NCBI RefSeq assembly: GCF_002571225.1
Contig: NZ_NVEC01000008.1
Location: 147,284 to 211,283, forward strand
Origin: Bacillus sp. AFS059628
Lineage (GTDB): Bacteria; Bacillota; Bacilli; Bacillales; Bacillaceae_G
DNA: 64,000 nucleotides
Direction: 5' to 3'
Both the position numbers and the translations under genes were made by a program. Positions 16,542 to 25,428 of this stretch are shown one piece after another. Position 1 is the stretch's first letter, and every line of letters begins with the position of its first letter. The notes below the pieces were generated by a model, which ran no database searches, was not told where the DNA came from, and worked only from the letters and a program-made list of their open reading frames with translations.

Positions 16542-16769
16542 CTATGCTTTCTTGATCCAGAACTTTAATTCACCAGATTCTTCCGTGTGCTTTAACACTT
16601 CATGACCGCCTTTTTGTGACCATGCTGGAATATCTTTAATCGCACCTTTATCTGTTAAGTGTACTTCTAACACTTCTCCTGATTGTAATGCTTCCATTGC
16701 CTTCTTTGTTTTCACAATTGGCATTGGACATGCTAATCCTTTTACATCTAATACTTCTTTCACTTTCAT
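16542..16769 (-). CDS. TusA-like sulfur carrier
   Basis: The 75-residue TusA-family protein has the signature DVKGLACPMPIVKTKKAM, where Cys14 carries the persulfide. It shuttles sulfur between rhodanese-type donors and acceptors in the cytoplasm. The gene lies 38 bases downstream of the MBL-rhodanese gene and is preceded by AGGAGGTATATAAG. Together with the adjacent rhodaneses it makes a persulfide relay. Confidence 0.9.
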   Translation of the reverse strand: MKVKEVLDVKGLACPMPIVKTKKAMEALQSGEVLEVHLTDKGAIKDIPAWSQKGGHEVLKHTEESGELKFWIKKA

Positions 16770-16807
16770 CTTATATACCTCCTGTTTTCATTTCATTTGA
16801 AACCGAA

Positions 16808-17938
16808 TTAATTATGAACAGCACAACGGTTTGGACCAATCTCCATTTCACGTTCTTCGTCTTGACTTGGATTTAATCGCCCCATATTTGTTTGACGAAT
16901 TTCTTGATATGCATTTGGTTGAGGTGGTAAATTCTCTGTTACAACTTTACGAAACTCTCCCTCATCCTCAATATTTAATCCTGCATTATACGCAAATAAA
17001 TCTTTTAATTTAGCACTAACAATACCATTCTCGTCCATTTCACTTATTTTTGAATAATGGGCCGGTAACACAACTAAGTTTTGAGATAGTTCTTTATATC
17101 GTCTATACAAAGTAGTACGTAAATCACTTACCCAATCTTCAGCTTTCCCAGCAAGGTCTGGACGCCCAATTGAATCTACAAATAAAATATCGCCTGATAA
17201 TAAATAGGAATCATCTACAATAAATGACGTACTTCCAATCGTATGCCCCGGTGAGTATAATGCGTCAATTTCAATTTTAGTACCCCCCACCGTAATAACA
17301 GATCCTTCAACAAGTGGTTTATATGAGAACACAACTTCCTCTGCGTCTTTTGGCGGTAACCAATACGTACCACCTACTTTTTCCGCTAACTTACGTCCGC
17401 CAGAAATATGGTCTGCATGTAAATGTGTATCCATTACATTCGTAATCGTAACGCCATGCTCTTTCGCAAACTCTTCGTACGCTTCAACTGTTCTTACTGC
17501 ATCAATAACTGCTGCTTCACCGTTTGAAATAACCATATATGATAAGCAACCTTTTCCAAGGCGGTTAAACTGATACATACTTCCGCCATCTTTTAAATCT
17601 CCCACTTTTATAGGCTTTACATCTTCACTCCAAGCCTTCATACCACCAGATAAATAATAAATATTTTCTAATCCAGCCTCTGTTAATTGCTCTGCCACAA
17701 ATATAGAAGACCCTTCTTTTGCACATATTACTAAAACATCTTTATCTTTAGGTAGTTCACTGACAATATGATCTACACCCTCTAATAAATCAAAGTACGG
17801 CACATTCATTGAAGTAACTTCTTTTCCTTCAATTTTCCAACCTTCATAATCCGCCTCATTACGAACATCTAAAATAAACAACTCTCCGAATAAAACTTTC
17901 TCTGCAACATCTTTTGCTTGTAATGCTTTAACATTCAT
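16808..17938 (-). CDS. Rhodanese / metallo-beta-lactamase persulfide dioxygenase-like protein
   Basis: This 376-residue protein has an N-terminal rhodanese domain (about residues 8-108, loop VICAKEGSS with Cys72) and an ETHE1-like metallo-beta-lactamase domain. The metal motif is HLHADH (His172, His174, Asp176, His177), followed by [11 protein letters not shown] and [15 protein letters not shown]. Persulfide dioxygenases oxidise glutathione or CoA persulfide to sulfite; CstB of S. aureus couples this to a rhodanese and makes thiosulfate. Domain order differs from CstB, which has the MBL domain first and rhodanese domains after. It heads an operon behind operator 2. Confidence 0.87.
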   Translation of the reverse strand: MNVKALQAKDVAEKVLFGELFILDVRNEADYEGWKIEGKEVTSMNVPYFDLLEGVDHIVSELPKDKDVLVICAKEGSSIFVAEQLTEAGLENIYYLSGGMKAWSEDVKPIKVGDLKDGGSMYQFNRLGKGCLSYMVISNGEAAVIDAVRTVEAYEEFAKEHGVTITNVMDTHLHADHISGGRKLAEKVGGTYWLPPKDAEEVVFSYKPLVEGSVITVGGTKIEIDALYSPGHTIGSTSFIVDDSYLLSGDILFVDSIGRPDLAGKAEDWVSDLRTTLYRRYKELSQNLVVLPAHYSKISEMDENGIVSAKLKDLFAYNAGLNIEDEGEFRKVVTENLPPQPNAYQEIRQTNMGRLNPSQDEEREMEIGPNRCAVHN

Positions 17939-17943
17939 TTTAT

Positions 17944-17957
17944 TACCCCCGTAGGTA
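17944..17957. promoter_or_regulatory. CstR-type operator 2 (MBL-rhodanese operon)
   Basis: TACCCCCGTAGGTA fits TACCC-N4-GGGTA with one mismatch. It lies six bases upstream of the start codon, overlapping the ribosome binding region. Confidence 0.72.
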
Positions 17958-17976
17958 TATTTTCATTTAAAAAATT

Positions 17977-18537
17977 TTATTTTTCCACATTCCCTTGCCA
18001 CTCTAACATGCCTGGAATGACATTTTTCACATTTGTATAACCTTTCTCTTTCAACATGTGACAAGCTACATCACTACGGTTACCAGTTCGACAAACAACG
18101 TAAATTTGCTTCGTCTGATCTAATTCCGCACTACCAAGTTCGCCTAATGGAACTGAAATAGCCGATGGAATATGACCAAAAGCGAATTCCACCGCTTCAC
18201 GAACATCTACTATAATACACTCTTCACCACTTAATACTATCTCTTCCAATTCCGAATTCGTAATTGTATGAGGATATTTCACTATTTCATTCATTTCATG
18301 CTCATTTGCTTTTCTAACGTAATGCATCAATACATCACTTTCTTGTTTCGTACCAATATATTGATGACCTACTTTACTCGCCCAACTTTGTATATCTACA
18401 GTAGACCCTTTATCTGTTGCCTGAACCTCAATCACTTGCCCTGACGTCAATCCTTCCATCGCCTTCTTCGTCTTTACAATCGGCATCGGGCAAGCCAAAC
18501 CTTTACAATCTAGATTCATATCCACTTTTATACTCAT
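17977..18537 (-). CDS. TusA-rhodanese fusion (CstA-like)
   Basis: The 186-residue protein joins a TusA domain (residues 5-75, LDCKGLACPMPIV with Cys16) to a rhodanese domain (about 88-184, IIVDVREAVEFAFGH and VCRTGNRSD with Cys149). S. aureus CstA has TusA, DsrE and rhodanese in one chain; here the DsrE part is missing and exists as a separate gene at 14890. The start ATG 18537 follows GGAGGA; an in-frame GTG lies inside that site. It has its own operator at 18567-18580. It probably passes persulfide sulfur to or from the MBL-rhodanese protein. Confidence 0.87.
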   Translation of the reverse strand: MSIKVDMNLDCKGLACPMPIVKTKKAMEGLTSGQVIEVQATDKGSTVDIQSWASKVGHQYIGTKQESDVLMHYVRKANEHEMNEIVKYPHTITNSELEEIVLSGEECIIVDVREAVEFAFGHIPSAISVPLGELGSAELDQTKQIYVVCRTGNRSDVACHMLKEKGYTNVKNVIPGMLEWQGNVEK

Positions 18538-18566
18538 AGTCGATTCCTCCACAATTTACATACATA

Positions 18567-18580
18567 TACCTGTAGGGGTA
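18567..18580. promoter_or_regulatory. CstR-type operator 3 (TusA-rhodanese)
   Basis: TACCTGTAGGGGTA fits TACCC-N4-GGGTA with one mismatch and has matching flanks (A before, T after), 30 bases upstream of the start. Confidence 0.75.
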
Positions 18581-18625
18581 TGTTAAAATGTTTTTGAAAA
18601 TCTGTCAACAATTATGTCTGACAGA

Positions 18626-18889
18626 TTATCGGCTTTTTACAAGTAATTGAACAGCTTCTTTTATTAACTCTTCATTTGAACCATTACCGCTTTCAAACTG
18701 CTCACGCAAACATTGCTCTAAATTTGTCCCAACAACAAGTCCAATTGTACGATCTAGTGCAGAACGAGATGCCGTTAACTGTGTAATAACCTCTCGGCAA
18801 TCTTTTCCTTCTTCCATCATACGAAGTACACCACGAACTTGCCCTTCAATACGTTTTAATCTATTTTTCATATCTTGATTATATTCCAT
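18626..18889 (-). CDS. cstR: CstR persulfide-sensing repressor (CsoR family)
   Basis: This 87-residue all-helical protein is of the CsoR/RcnR family. The two sensing cysteines are Cys31 (GKDCREVITQL) and Cys60 (NLEQCLREQF), the numbering known for S. aureus CstR. The histidine that completes the copper site in CsoR is replaced by Asn56, so copper sensing is unlikely. CstR forms di- to tetrasulfide bridges with persulfides and then releases DNA. A perfect operator lies upstream of its own start, implying autoregulation, and four more copies precede the neighbouring sulfur genes. Confidence 0.92.
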   Translation of the reverse strand: MEYNQDMKNRLKRIEGQVRGVLRMMEEGKDCREVITQLTASRSALDRTIGLVVGTNLEQCLREQFESGNGSNEELIKEAVQLLVKSR

Positions 18890-18944
18890 TCTATAATCAC
18901 CTCATTACCATTATGTCACTATTTATAGCTTATGACAATATATT

Positions 18945-18960
18945 ATACCCTATAGGGTAT
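18945..18960. promoter_or_regulatory. CstR operator 4 (cstR promoter)
   Basis: ATACCCTATAGGGTAT is a perfect 16-base palindrome 56 bases upstream of cstR, the best of the five sites. Confidence 0.85.
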
Positions 18961-19032
18961 TTTGTAACCCCCTATTTTTAATATTTATCTTATATGTTCA
19001 CAAAAAAAGAAGTGAAACCTTACTATATAGGC

Positions 19033-19069
19033 TTTCATCTTCCACCAAATTTTGAAGTGGAAGATGAAA
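19033..19069 (-). terminator. Hairpin after cdr
   Basis: TTTCATCTTCCAC and GTGGAAGATGAAA are perfect 13-bp arms just past the stop codon. A U-rich run, CTTCTTTTTTT on the minus strand, comes about 20 bases later, so this may be a compound terminator. Confidence 0.5.
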
Positions 19070-19074
19070 AAATA

Positions 19075-20739
19075 TTAATATACAACACGTTCTGGTACTA
19101 CTGTTCCGTATAATTTAAAGCCACCATCTACGTTCTTTACCTTATATCCTTTTTCCATTAACATGCGCGCTGCAACATACCCTCTCATACCAAGTTGGCA
19201 AGTAATATATATTTCTTTATCTACCGGCACTTCATCCAAGCGATCACGTAACTCATCTAAGGGGATATGAATAGAACCTTTAATCATTCCTTGTTTGAGT
19301 TCATTAGGCTCTCGAACATCAATAAGATATCCACCATTTTCAACAATACGATCTATTTCATGCCATTGTACTGTGTCCACGAAACCATCTACTATATTAC
19401 TTGCTGCATACCCCACCATGTTTACTGGGTCTTTTGCAGAAGAATATGGCGGGGCATATGATAATTCTAAATCCGGCAAATCGATTACAGTTAAGTTTGC
19501 CTTCATTGCCGTTGCGATAACATCAATACGCTTATCTACACCGTCACGCCCTAACGCCTGCGCCCCATACATTTTTCCGCTTTCTTTATTAAAGATTAAT
19601 TTTATTAGCACTGGCGTAGCATTCGGATAATATCCCGCATGTGAATTCGCCTGTACATGTACTACCTCATAGGGTATATTTAATCGTTTTAATATTTTCT
19701 CATTTACGCCCGTCGCAGCAACTGTTAAATCAAAAACTTTAGCTACAGAAGTTCCCATCGTACCTTTATATAAAGAATCTGTATGGCCATGAATAATATC
19801 TGCTAACATGCGACCTTGACGATTAGCTGGCCATGCTAAAGGGATCATTGTCTCTGTTTCTGTAACAAAATCTTTCACTTCAATCGCATCACCAATTGCA
19901 TATATGTGCGGGTCCGACGTTTGAAAACTCTCATCTACCTTTATCGTTCCTCTAACTCCTAGTGCTAACCCTGCATCCTTCGCTAAACTACTCTCTGGTT
20001 GCACACCAATTGCTAAAATAATCATATCTGTCTTTATAATTGAACCACTTTTTAAACGTACAACAGTCCCGTGCTCTTCTAATGTATCTACACCATCTTC
20101 TAAAACAAGCTCAACATTGTGCTTCTTCATATGCTCATGCACATATGCTGCCATTTCATAATCAATTGGTGGCATTATTTGATTTGCCATCTCTACAAGA
20201 GTAACATCAATTCCTCGTTCTCTTAAGTTTTCAACCATTTCCACTCCAATAAATCCACCACCAACAACTGTCGCATGACGTGGTTTCTTCTCATCAATAT
20301 ACGCTTTAATACGATCTGTATCAGGTACATTTCGTAACGTAAACATCGCCTTCGCTTCTTCAATACCTGGAATAGGTGGAACGATTGGTTTTGCCCCTGG
20401 TGAAAGAATTAAAATATCATATTCCTCGTTATATGTTTCATTTGTAGTTACATTCTTTATCGTAATTGTTTTCTCTTCTTTATTAATCTTTACCACTTCA
20501 CTCAATACACGTATATCTAAATTAAAACGCTTTGACATCCTTTCAACAGTTTGTACTAATAACTTTTGTCTTTCTGTAATAACCCCGCCAATGTAGTATG
20601 GTAAGCCACAATTTGCAAATGAAATATATTCACCGTGCTCCACCATAATAATTTCATCTTCTTCACTTAAACGACGAAGCCTTGCAGCTACTGATGCCCC
20701 GCCGGCAACTCCACCTACTACTACAATTTTTCTAGACAT
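19075..20739 (-). CDS. cdr: CoA-disulfide reductase with rhodanese domain
   Basis: The 554-residue flavoprotein starts with an FAD-binding motif (VVVGGVAGGASVAARLRRL) and has the single active cysteine in SFANCGLPYYIGG (Cys44), a second Rossmann motif (TVVGGGFIGVEM), and the YAPPYSSAKDP segment. A C-terminal rhodanese domain (about 460-554) carries Cys514 in ITCQLGMRG. This is the CoADR-RHD type known from B. anthracis, which reduces CoA disulfide or persulfide with NAD(P)H; CoA is a main thiol in bacilli. Operator 5 upstream puts it in the CstR regulon. Confidence 0.92.
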   Translation of the reverse strand: MSRKIVVVGGVAGGASVAARLRRLSEEDEIIMVEHGEYISFANCGLPYYIGGVITERQKLLVQTVERMSKRFNLDIRVLSEVVKINKEEKTITIKNVTTNETYNEEYDILILSPGAKPIVPPIPGIEEAKAMFTLRNVPDTDRIKAYIDEKKPRHATVVGGGFIGVEMVENLRERGIDVTLVEMANQIMPPIDYEMAAYVHEHMKKHNVELVLEDGVDTLEEHGTVVRLKSGSIIKTDMIILAIGVQPESSLAKDAGLALGVRGTIKVDESFQTSDPHIYAIGDAIEVKDFVTETETMIPLAWPANRQGRMLADIIHGHTDSLYKGTMGTSVAKVFDLTVAATGVNEKILKRLNIPYEVVHVQANSHAGYYPNATPVLIKLIFNKESGKMYGAQALGRDGVDKRIDVIATAMKANLTVIDLPDLELSYAPPYSSAKDPVNMVGYAASNIVDGFVDTVQWHEIDRIVENGGYLIDVREPNELKQGMIKGSIHIPLDELRDRLDEVPVDKEIYITCQLGMRGYVAARMLMEKGYKVKNVDGGFKLYGTVVPERVVY

Positions 20740-20790
20740 ATTTCAAACCTCCATCTTATTTATTTTCTCAATGTATCAAAAATAAAACTT

Positions 20791-20806
20791 ATACCCGTAT
20801 GGGTAT
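20791..20806. promoter_or_regulatory. CstR operator 5 (cdr)
   Basis: ATACCCGTATGGGTAT has perfect six-base arms and lies 52 bases upstream of cdr. Confidence 0.82.
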
Positions 20807-20868
20807 ATAATAAAGTGTACAAAAAGCATTTTCAATATATATGTCTTTTGTTCACAAATTCGAAACAA

Positions 20869-20898
20869 AAAAGAACTTAGATATTTCCAAGTTCCTTT
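20869..20898 (-). terminator. Terminator of ceramidase-like gene
   Basis: On the minus strand GAACTT-GGAAATATCT-AAGTTC is followed by TTTTTTG; the stem overlaps the stop codon. Confidence 0.7.
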
Positions 20899-22154
20899 TC
20901 GTATAGTTCTATAACTTTCTGTACGATTACATCTGCTGTATTTTCCTCCGGTGGCATCAACAAGTTTGTAACCGGTCCATATACAACCGGACTTAACTCC
21001 ACTTCATATCCACCATATGCAAATTCTTCCTTTGTCGGTAAGTAACCAATATATCCATTCGTATATCCGCCAAAGAAAGCTAGTTCATTTTGAAGACGTT
21101 CTTTCATTTCTAAAGCAGTTTCTGAAAAAGGTTCCATCGGTATACCCAAAAACATGCCCTCATTAACTTGAAATAGTTGAACTTCTAAATCAATACGTAA
21201 CTGCCGAATACCTTGCTTATATTTCTCTAAAACGATAGTAAGCCATTCATCCGTATTCACACCCCACTGCTTCTCCGCTAATTGAGCCATGCTTCGTATC
21301 TCATTTATTTCAGGAATACCTTTCAACTTCATTTGCATCGTACTCGAAATTGTTCTTACATTTACAATTGGGCTATATGTAACTGTTGGCAACATCGTTA
21401 ACACATGCCCACTAAGTGTATAAGCCATTTGTTTTAAAGCTTCCCTTGAACCGCGATACTTTGCATTTACATTACCAGCAGCACCTTGCACAATAATAAC
21501 AGGACAGTTTACGATTTTCTCTAGAATCTCTCTCGTCATTCCTGGATAATCTGCTGATAATACATCGCTATCACCTTTTAACACATTCGGATGCGCAGTA
21601 CAAAATACTATAATCCCAGATAGCTCCTTCGTTTCAGCATTTCTTATTGCCAACATGCCAATACGTTTATCTACAACACCCTCTATATTTGTTCCCATCT
21701 TTGCTCTTCCATCAGATGTTCTCTCTCTTCGATTTATCCCAATATCCCCTGTCGTAACACCCCAGCCAACTTCACATCGCTTCAAGTTGTTATTCGCAGT
21801 AGCCGCACCGTGCACTACATTATTTACTAAAATCGTTTTATACGACTGCACTAGCGGATCATCACCGACCGTCTCTGGACCAGAATGCGTATGAGTATAA
21901 ACAACCGTTATTCGCTCAAATGGTATATGGAGCCTACTAGCTACTCGCTCCCGAATCAAATTCGTATCTTCTACTAACATCCCGATATTATCAATACTTA
22001 TAAACACAGTTTTCATTTCATCTTTTTCAAATACAAAAACTGTCCCATAAATACGCTCTTCAATATTATTTATTCCTGTCTCTCTATGATATCCGACAAA
22101 ATCAATACCGACAGGCGGCGTAATATCCACCTTGCATACCCCTATTTTGCTCAT
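20877..22154 (-). CDS. Neutral/alkaline ceramidase-like protein
   Basis: The 425-residue protein matches the N-terminal catalytic region of neutral/alkaline non-lysosomal ceramidases. It opens with VCKVDITPPVGIDFVGY and contains VVYTHTHSGPET (a metal-ligand histidine region), TAHPNVLKGDSDVLSADYPG and QGAAGNVNAKYRG. Unlike secreted ceramidases it has no signal peptide and lacks the C-terminal domain, so it is probably cytoplasmic and may hydrolyse another amide. It is a single gene with its own terminator. Confidence 0.8.
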   Translation of the reverse strand: MSKIGVCKVDITPPVGIDFVGYHRETGINNIEERIYGTVFVFEKDEMKTVFISIDNIGMLVEDTNLIRERVASRLHIPFERITVVYTHTHSGPETVGDDPLVQSYKTILVNNVVHGAATANNNLKRCEVGWGVTTGDIGINRRERTSDGRAKMGTNIEGVVDKRIGMLAIRNAETKELSGIIVFCTAHPNVLKGDSDVLSADYPGMTREILEKIVNCPVIIVQGAAGNVNAKYRGSREALKQMAYTLSGHVLTMLPTVTYSPIVNVRTISSTMQMKLKGIPEINEIRSMAQLAEKQWGVNTDEWLTIVLEKYKQGIRQLRIDLEVQLFQVNEGMFLGIPMEPFSETALEMKERLQNELAFFGGYTNGYIGYLPTKEEFAYGGYEVELSPVVYGPVTNLLMPPEENTADVIVQKVIELYEKELGNI

Positions 22155-22223
22155 TTGAATCGCTCCACTTCTCTATGTAACTCCCTTTTTTCAAGAATAG
22201 CATATTTGAACTTGTTTCAAATA

Positions 22224-22262
22224 AAAAAGAACAGACATAGCATTCTATGTCCGTTCTTTTCA
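22224..22262 (-). terminator. Terminator of spoVR
   Basis: AAAGAACAGACATAG pairs with CTATGTCCGTTCTTT (one G-U) around CATT, with A/T runs on both sides. Confidence 0.85.
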
Positions 22263-23678
22263 TCACACATACTTCCGATGCACCATCTTCCCATCATAAG
22301 AAAACACAACGCCCTTACTCTCCACAATCGACTCCATATGCACCGTCCTTCCCCATAATTGATGAAGGTATGGCAATACTTTTTCTAAGTATTTTAAATC
22401 GAGCTCAATTCCTTCGTAACTATGTTTAATGTACAATTCTCCGTTCTTTAAGTAGTCTCCGTCTTCTACTACTAAGTACGGGAAACCGCCATTTGTTCGC
22501 ATATTTACGAGCTGATCACGTACATGTTCCCACTCTTTATCTATTACTTTATATTCTTTTCCTTGGCGCTGGAATAAGTACATATCTTCTCTCATTACGA
22601 GATCTTTATTTAAATAGTTTCTTAAGAACGAGACATCCCATTCGATTTCGCGTACTTCAAAGATTTTGTCACGACCAGATCCTGGTTTGACGCCTCTTCG
22701 TTTCATTTCTTCTGTTGGATTGTTGTAGCGTTCTTCAATATCTTCAAACATTTTAATACCGAGGTAGTATGGGTTAATGCTCGTTTTTGATGGCTGAACG
22801 ACACCTGCATTTAATTTCGCAAATTCTATTGCTTCATCAGATGTTAAGTCCATTTCGCGGAGGATGCGTTGATGCCAGTATGATGCCCAGCCTTCGTTCA
22901 TAATCTTCGTTTCAAGCTGCGGCCAGAAATACAGCATTTCCTCACGCATCATCGTTAATATATCTCGTTGCCACTCTTCTAGTTCACGGCTATATTCTTC
23001 AATAAAGAGAAGTAAATCTTTCTCTGGTTGCGGCGGAATTTTCTTCTTTTTATGCATATTAGGTCGTTCTCTCTTTTTGTTTCGATCATCTAAATTCCAT
23101 AAATCATCGTACTGTGATATCTTTTTCTTTTCCACATCCTCTTCTAAATCTTCAATACTCCACGCGAGTTTCGGGCGCATAAGCGACGGGTCAATATGCT
23201 CTTGAATAGCAAGTACGGCATCCAAAAATGTTTCTACTTCTGCCTTTCCGTACTTATGCTCATACGCTTTCACCCGTTCAGCTGTTGCTGACATACTTTC
23301 TACCATATCTCGCTTCGTATTTGAAAAACGAATATTATTTTTAAAGAAATCGCAGTGTGCTAAAACGTGCGCTACAATCAATTTATTTTGAATTAACGAG
23401 TTTGTATCTAATAAAAAGGCATAACATGGATCAGAGTTAATAACGAGTTCGTATATTTTACTAAGGCCTAAATCATATTGTAATTTCATTCTGAAAAACT
23501 GTTTTCCAAAACTCCAATGTGAAAATCTCGTCGGCATCCCATATGCACCAAATGTATAAATAATTTCCGCTGGACATATTTCATAACGCATCGGATAAAA
23601 ATCAAGCCCAAATCCAGTCGCAATTTCTGTAATTTCCGCAATCGCATATTGCAGTGCTTTATCGTCACTTACTCTCAT
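22263..23678 (-). CDS. spoVR: Stage V sporulation protein R
   Basis: The 471-residue product is a full-length SpoVR family protein. Conserved blocks include [44 protein letters not shown] and [17 protein letters not shown]. In B. subtilis spoVR is expressed in sporulation and affects spore cortex formation; the biochemical activity is unclear. ATG 23678 is preceded by GGAGGGAAAATA. It is monocistronic. Confidence 0.95.
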   Translation of the reverse strand: MRVSDDKALQYAIAEITEIATGFGLDFYPMRYEICPAEIIYTFGAYGMPTRFSHWSFGKQFFRMKLQYDLGLSKIYELVINSDPCYAFLLDTNSLIQNKLIVAHVLAHCDFFKNNIRFSNTKRDMVESMSATAERVKAYEHKYGKAEVETFLDAVLAIQEHIDPSLMRPKLAWSIEDLEEDVEKKKISQYDDLWNLDDRNKKRERPNMHKKKKIPPQPEKDLLLFIEEYSRELEEWQRDILTMMREEMLYFWPQLETKIMNEGWASYWHQRILREMDLTSDEAIEFAKLNAGVVQPSKTSINPYYLGIKMFEDIEERYNNPTEEMKRRGVKPGSGRDKIFEVREIEWDVSFLRNYLNKDLVMREDMYLFQRQGKEYKVIDKEWEHVRDQLVNMRTNGGFPYLVVEDGDYLKNGELYIKHSYEGIELDLKYLEKVLPYLHQLWGRTVHMESIVESKGVVFSYDGKMVHRKYV

Positions 23679-23891
23679 TATTTTCCCTCCTTACACTTTC
23701 CCTTAAGAAAGTGTATGATTGAGAACAAGCTTTCATGAGGATTGATTGCATAATAAACAGCATTGTTCATTCATTTTATAAATAAACTTAATCTTCATTA
23801 AATACCATTTATTCACAGAACACTAGTATTTTAGATATCCTAAAGTTATACTATTAAGGTATTAAAATGTTATACAACAAGGAGTTACATC

Positions 23892-24560
23892 ATGAAGAAA
23901 TGTTATATTTTATTTCTTACTTGTTTCCTTATTCTCTTAACAGCATGTGAAGGAAACGCAAAAGAAACAACACAAAAAACAAATGAAACAAAAAAACAAG
24001 AAGAAACAACACAAAATTCTTCTGAAGCTAAGGCAACTACAACTGCTGATACAGCAAAGCCCGAACCAAAAAAAGATGAAAGTATTAAATCTGGTATGTA
24101 TAAAGTTGGTACAGATTTACCTTCTGGTGAATATTTCATCTTAGCTGATTAAGGACAAAGTGCTTATTTTGCAGTTCTAAAAGATAGTACCGGATCATCT
24201 AACAATATTTTACAGAATGATAATTTTGCAACTTTTAGATTTCTTACTGTAGAAGATGGACAATATTTACAACTAAAGCGTGCTAAAATGTTACCAGCAA
24301 CTAAAGTAGAAAAAATCCCATTAGACGGTAAAGAGCTAATTCCAGGCATGTACCGCGTAGGAATTGATGTTCCTGCTGGTGAGTATAAGTTGGTCCCAAA
24401 TGATGGAGCAACAGGATACTACTCCCTACATGCAAATAGTACTGTAAATGGCTTAAAAAACATCATTAGCAATGATAACTTTAAAGAAGAGCGCTATTTA
24501 ACGATTCAAGAAGGACAATATTTAAAATTAAACCGTGCTTCTCTATTACTATCAAACTAA
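23892..24560 (+). pseudogene. Lipoprotein gene interrupted by one in-frame TAA
   Basis: The gene starts at ATG 23892 after AAGGAG and encodes a lipoprotein signal (LLTAC, Cys19), a Lys/Glu/Thr-rich linker and two tandem modules of about 75 residues. These begin GMYKVGTDLPSGEY and GMYRVGIDVPAGEY. TAA at 24150-24152 stops translation 14 residues into the first module, after YFILAD. The same frame then stays open through the rest of module 1 and all of module 2 to 24560, and the residue after the stop aligns with module 2 (YKLVPNDGATGYY). The original product would be about 222 residues. The stop is a nonsense mutation, a sequencing error or a readthrough site; the modules are of unknown function. 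Confidence 0.8.
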
Positions 24561-24577
24561 TACATTCCAATAAAATA

Positions 24578-24621
24578 TAAAAAGAAGCACATTCCTAAAA
24601 TTAAGAATGTGCTTCTTTTAC
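24578..24621. terminator. Bidirectional terminator
   Basis: AAAAGAAGCACATTC and GAATGTGCTTCTTTT form a perfect 15-bp stem between convergent genes. Confidence 0.9.
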
Positions 24622-24635
24622 GAACAAATATTAAA

Positions 24636-25196
24636 TTAACCTTCAATAATCTCCATCTTCTCCGTAATCGGCGTACGAGCTTTTCCTTCTGGTGCTTTAT
24701 CGAAATAGCCAAGGTGAAGAATTCCAACGATGCGTTGACCTCTTGTTAAACCAAGTCCTTCTATAAATAATGGATTGTAGTTTAATCCGCCTGATTTCCA
24801 AACACAACCTAATCCACGTTCCCAAGCAAGAAGTTGGAAGTTTTGCATAAATGCGCATGTTGCAGCGTAATCTTCGTCACGTTGAATTTGACGAGGATCT
24901 TCATTTATATACACAACGATTTGTGCAGGTGTGCTTAAGAAACGATCTGATAAAATTTTACCGCGTTTCGCTCTTTCTTCTTCTGTGAAAGAGTTTAATA
25001 CTGCGTCCACTAATTTCTGACGACCTTCTCCAATGTATAATTTACAATTCCATGGTTCACGATGTTTATGATTCGGTGCCCACGTTGCGTCGTTTAATAG
25101 TTCAATTAATAACTCTTTGTCTACTGCTTTATCTGTAAATGTACGAACAGAACGTCTTTCTTTAATCACATTTGCGATGGAAGTATATGTAGTCAT
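24636..25196 (-). CDS. Nitroreductase family flavoprotein
   Basis: This 186-residue FMN-dependent nitroreductase has IKERRSVRTFTDKAVD near the N-terminus, NHKHREPWNCKLY, and a C-terminal GILHLGYFDKAPEGKARTPI. It resembles YdjA/YodC-type enzymes that reduce nitro compounds or quinones with NAD(P)H. ATG 25196 follows GGGAGAG with suitable spacing; the upstream 20 codons have no family match. A Fur-box-like sequence lies 45 bases upstream. The native substrate is unknown. Confidence 0.88.
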   Translation of the reverse strand: MTTYTSIANVIKERRSVRTFTDKAVDKELLIELLNDATWAPNHKHREPWNCKLYIGEGRQKLVDAVLNSFTEEERAKRGKILSDRFLSTPAQIVVYINEDPRQIQRDEDYAATCAFMQNFQLLAWERGLGCVWKSGGLNYNPLFIEGLGLTRGQRIVGILHLGYFDKAPEGKARTPITEKMEIIEG

Positions 25197-25240
25197 ATTT
25201 TTCTCTCCCTTATTTTTATCTATATGTATACGTTTATTAT

Positions 25241-25255
25241 TGATATTGATTTTCA
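25241..25255. promoter_or_regulatory. Fur-box-like sequence before nitroreductase
   Basis: TGATATTGATTTTCA differs from the Bacillus Fur 7-1-7 box TGATAATNATTATCA at two bases. Iron control of this gene would be a guess. Confidence 0.35.
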
Positions 25256-25428
25256 ATTTCGATTATACCTTAGTTTTTTACTATTAATCAATGTTTTATG
25301 TTGGAAAACTTCCAAAAACTTCAGTTCATACTGTGAATAAAAAAACTTGATTTGTTCACAAGTATTTCACATTTTATGGAAATGATATGTATACAGTTTT
25401 CCACATTATCCATCTAGGAGGAGTTTAT

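Noticed and set aside
18626-18889. Copper sensor CsoR
   Set aside because: The copper-ligand histidine is Asn56 and no copper transporter is nearby; cysteine positions and neighbours fit CstR.
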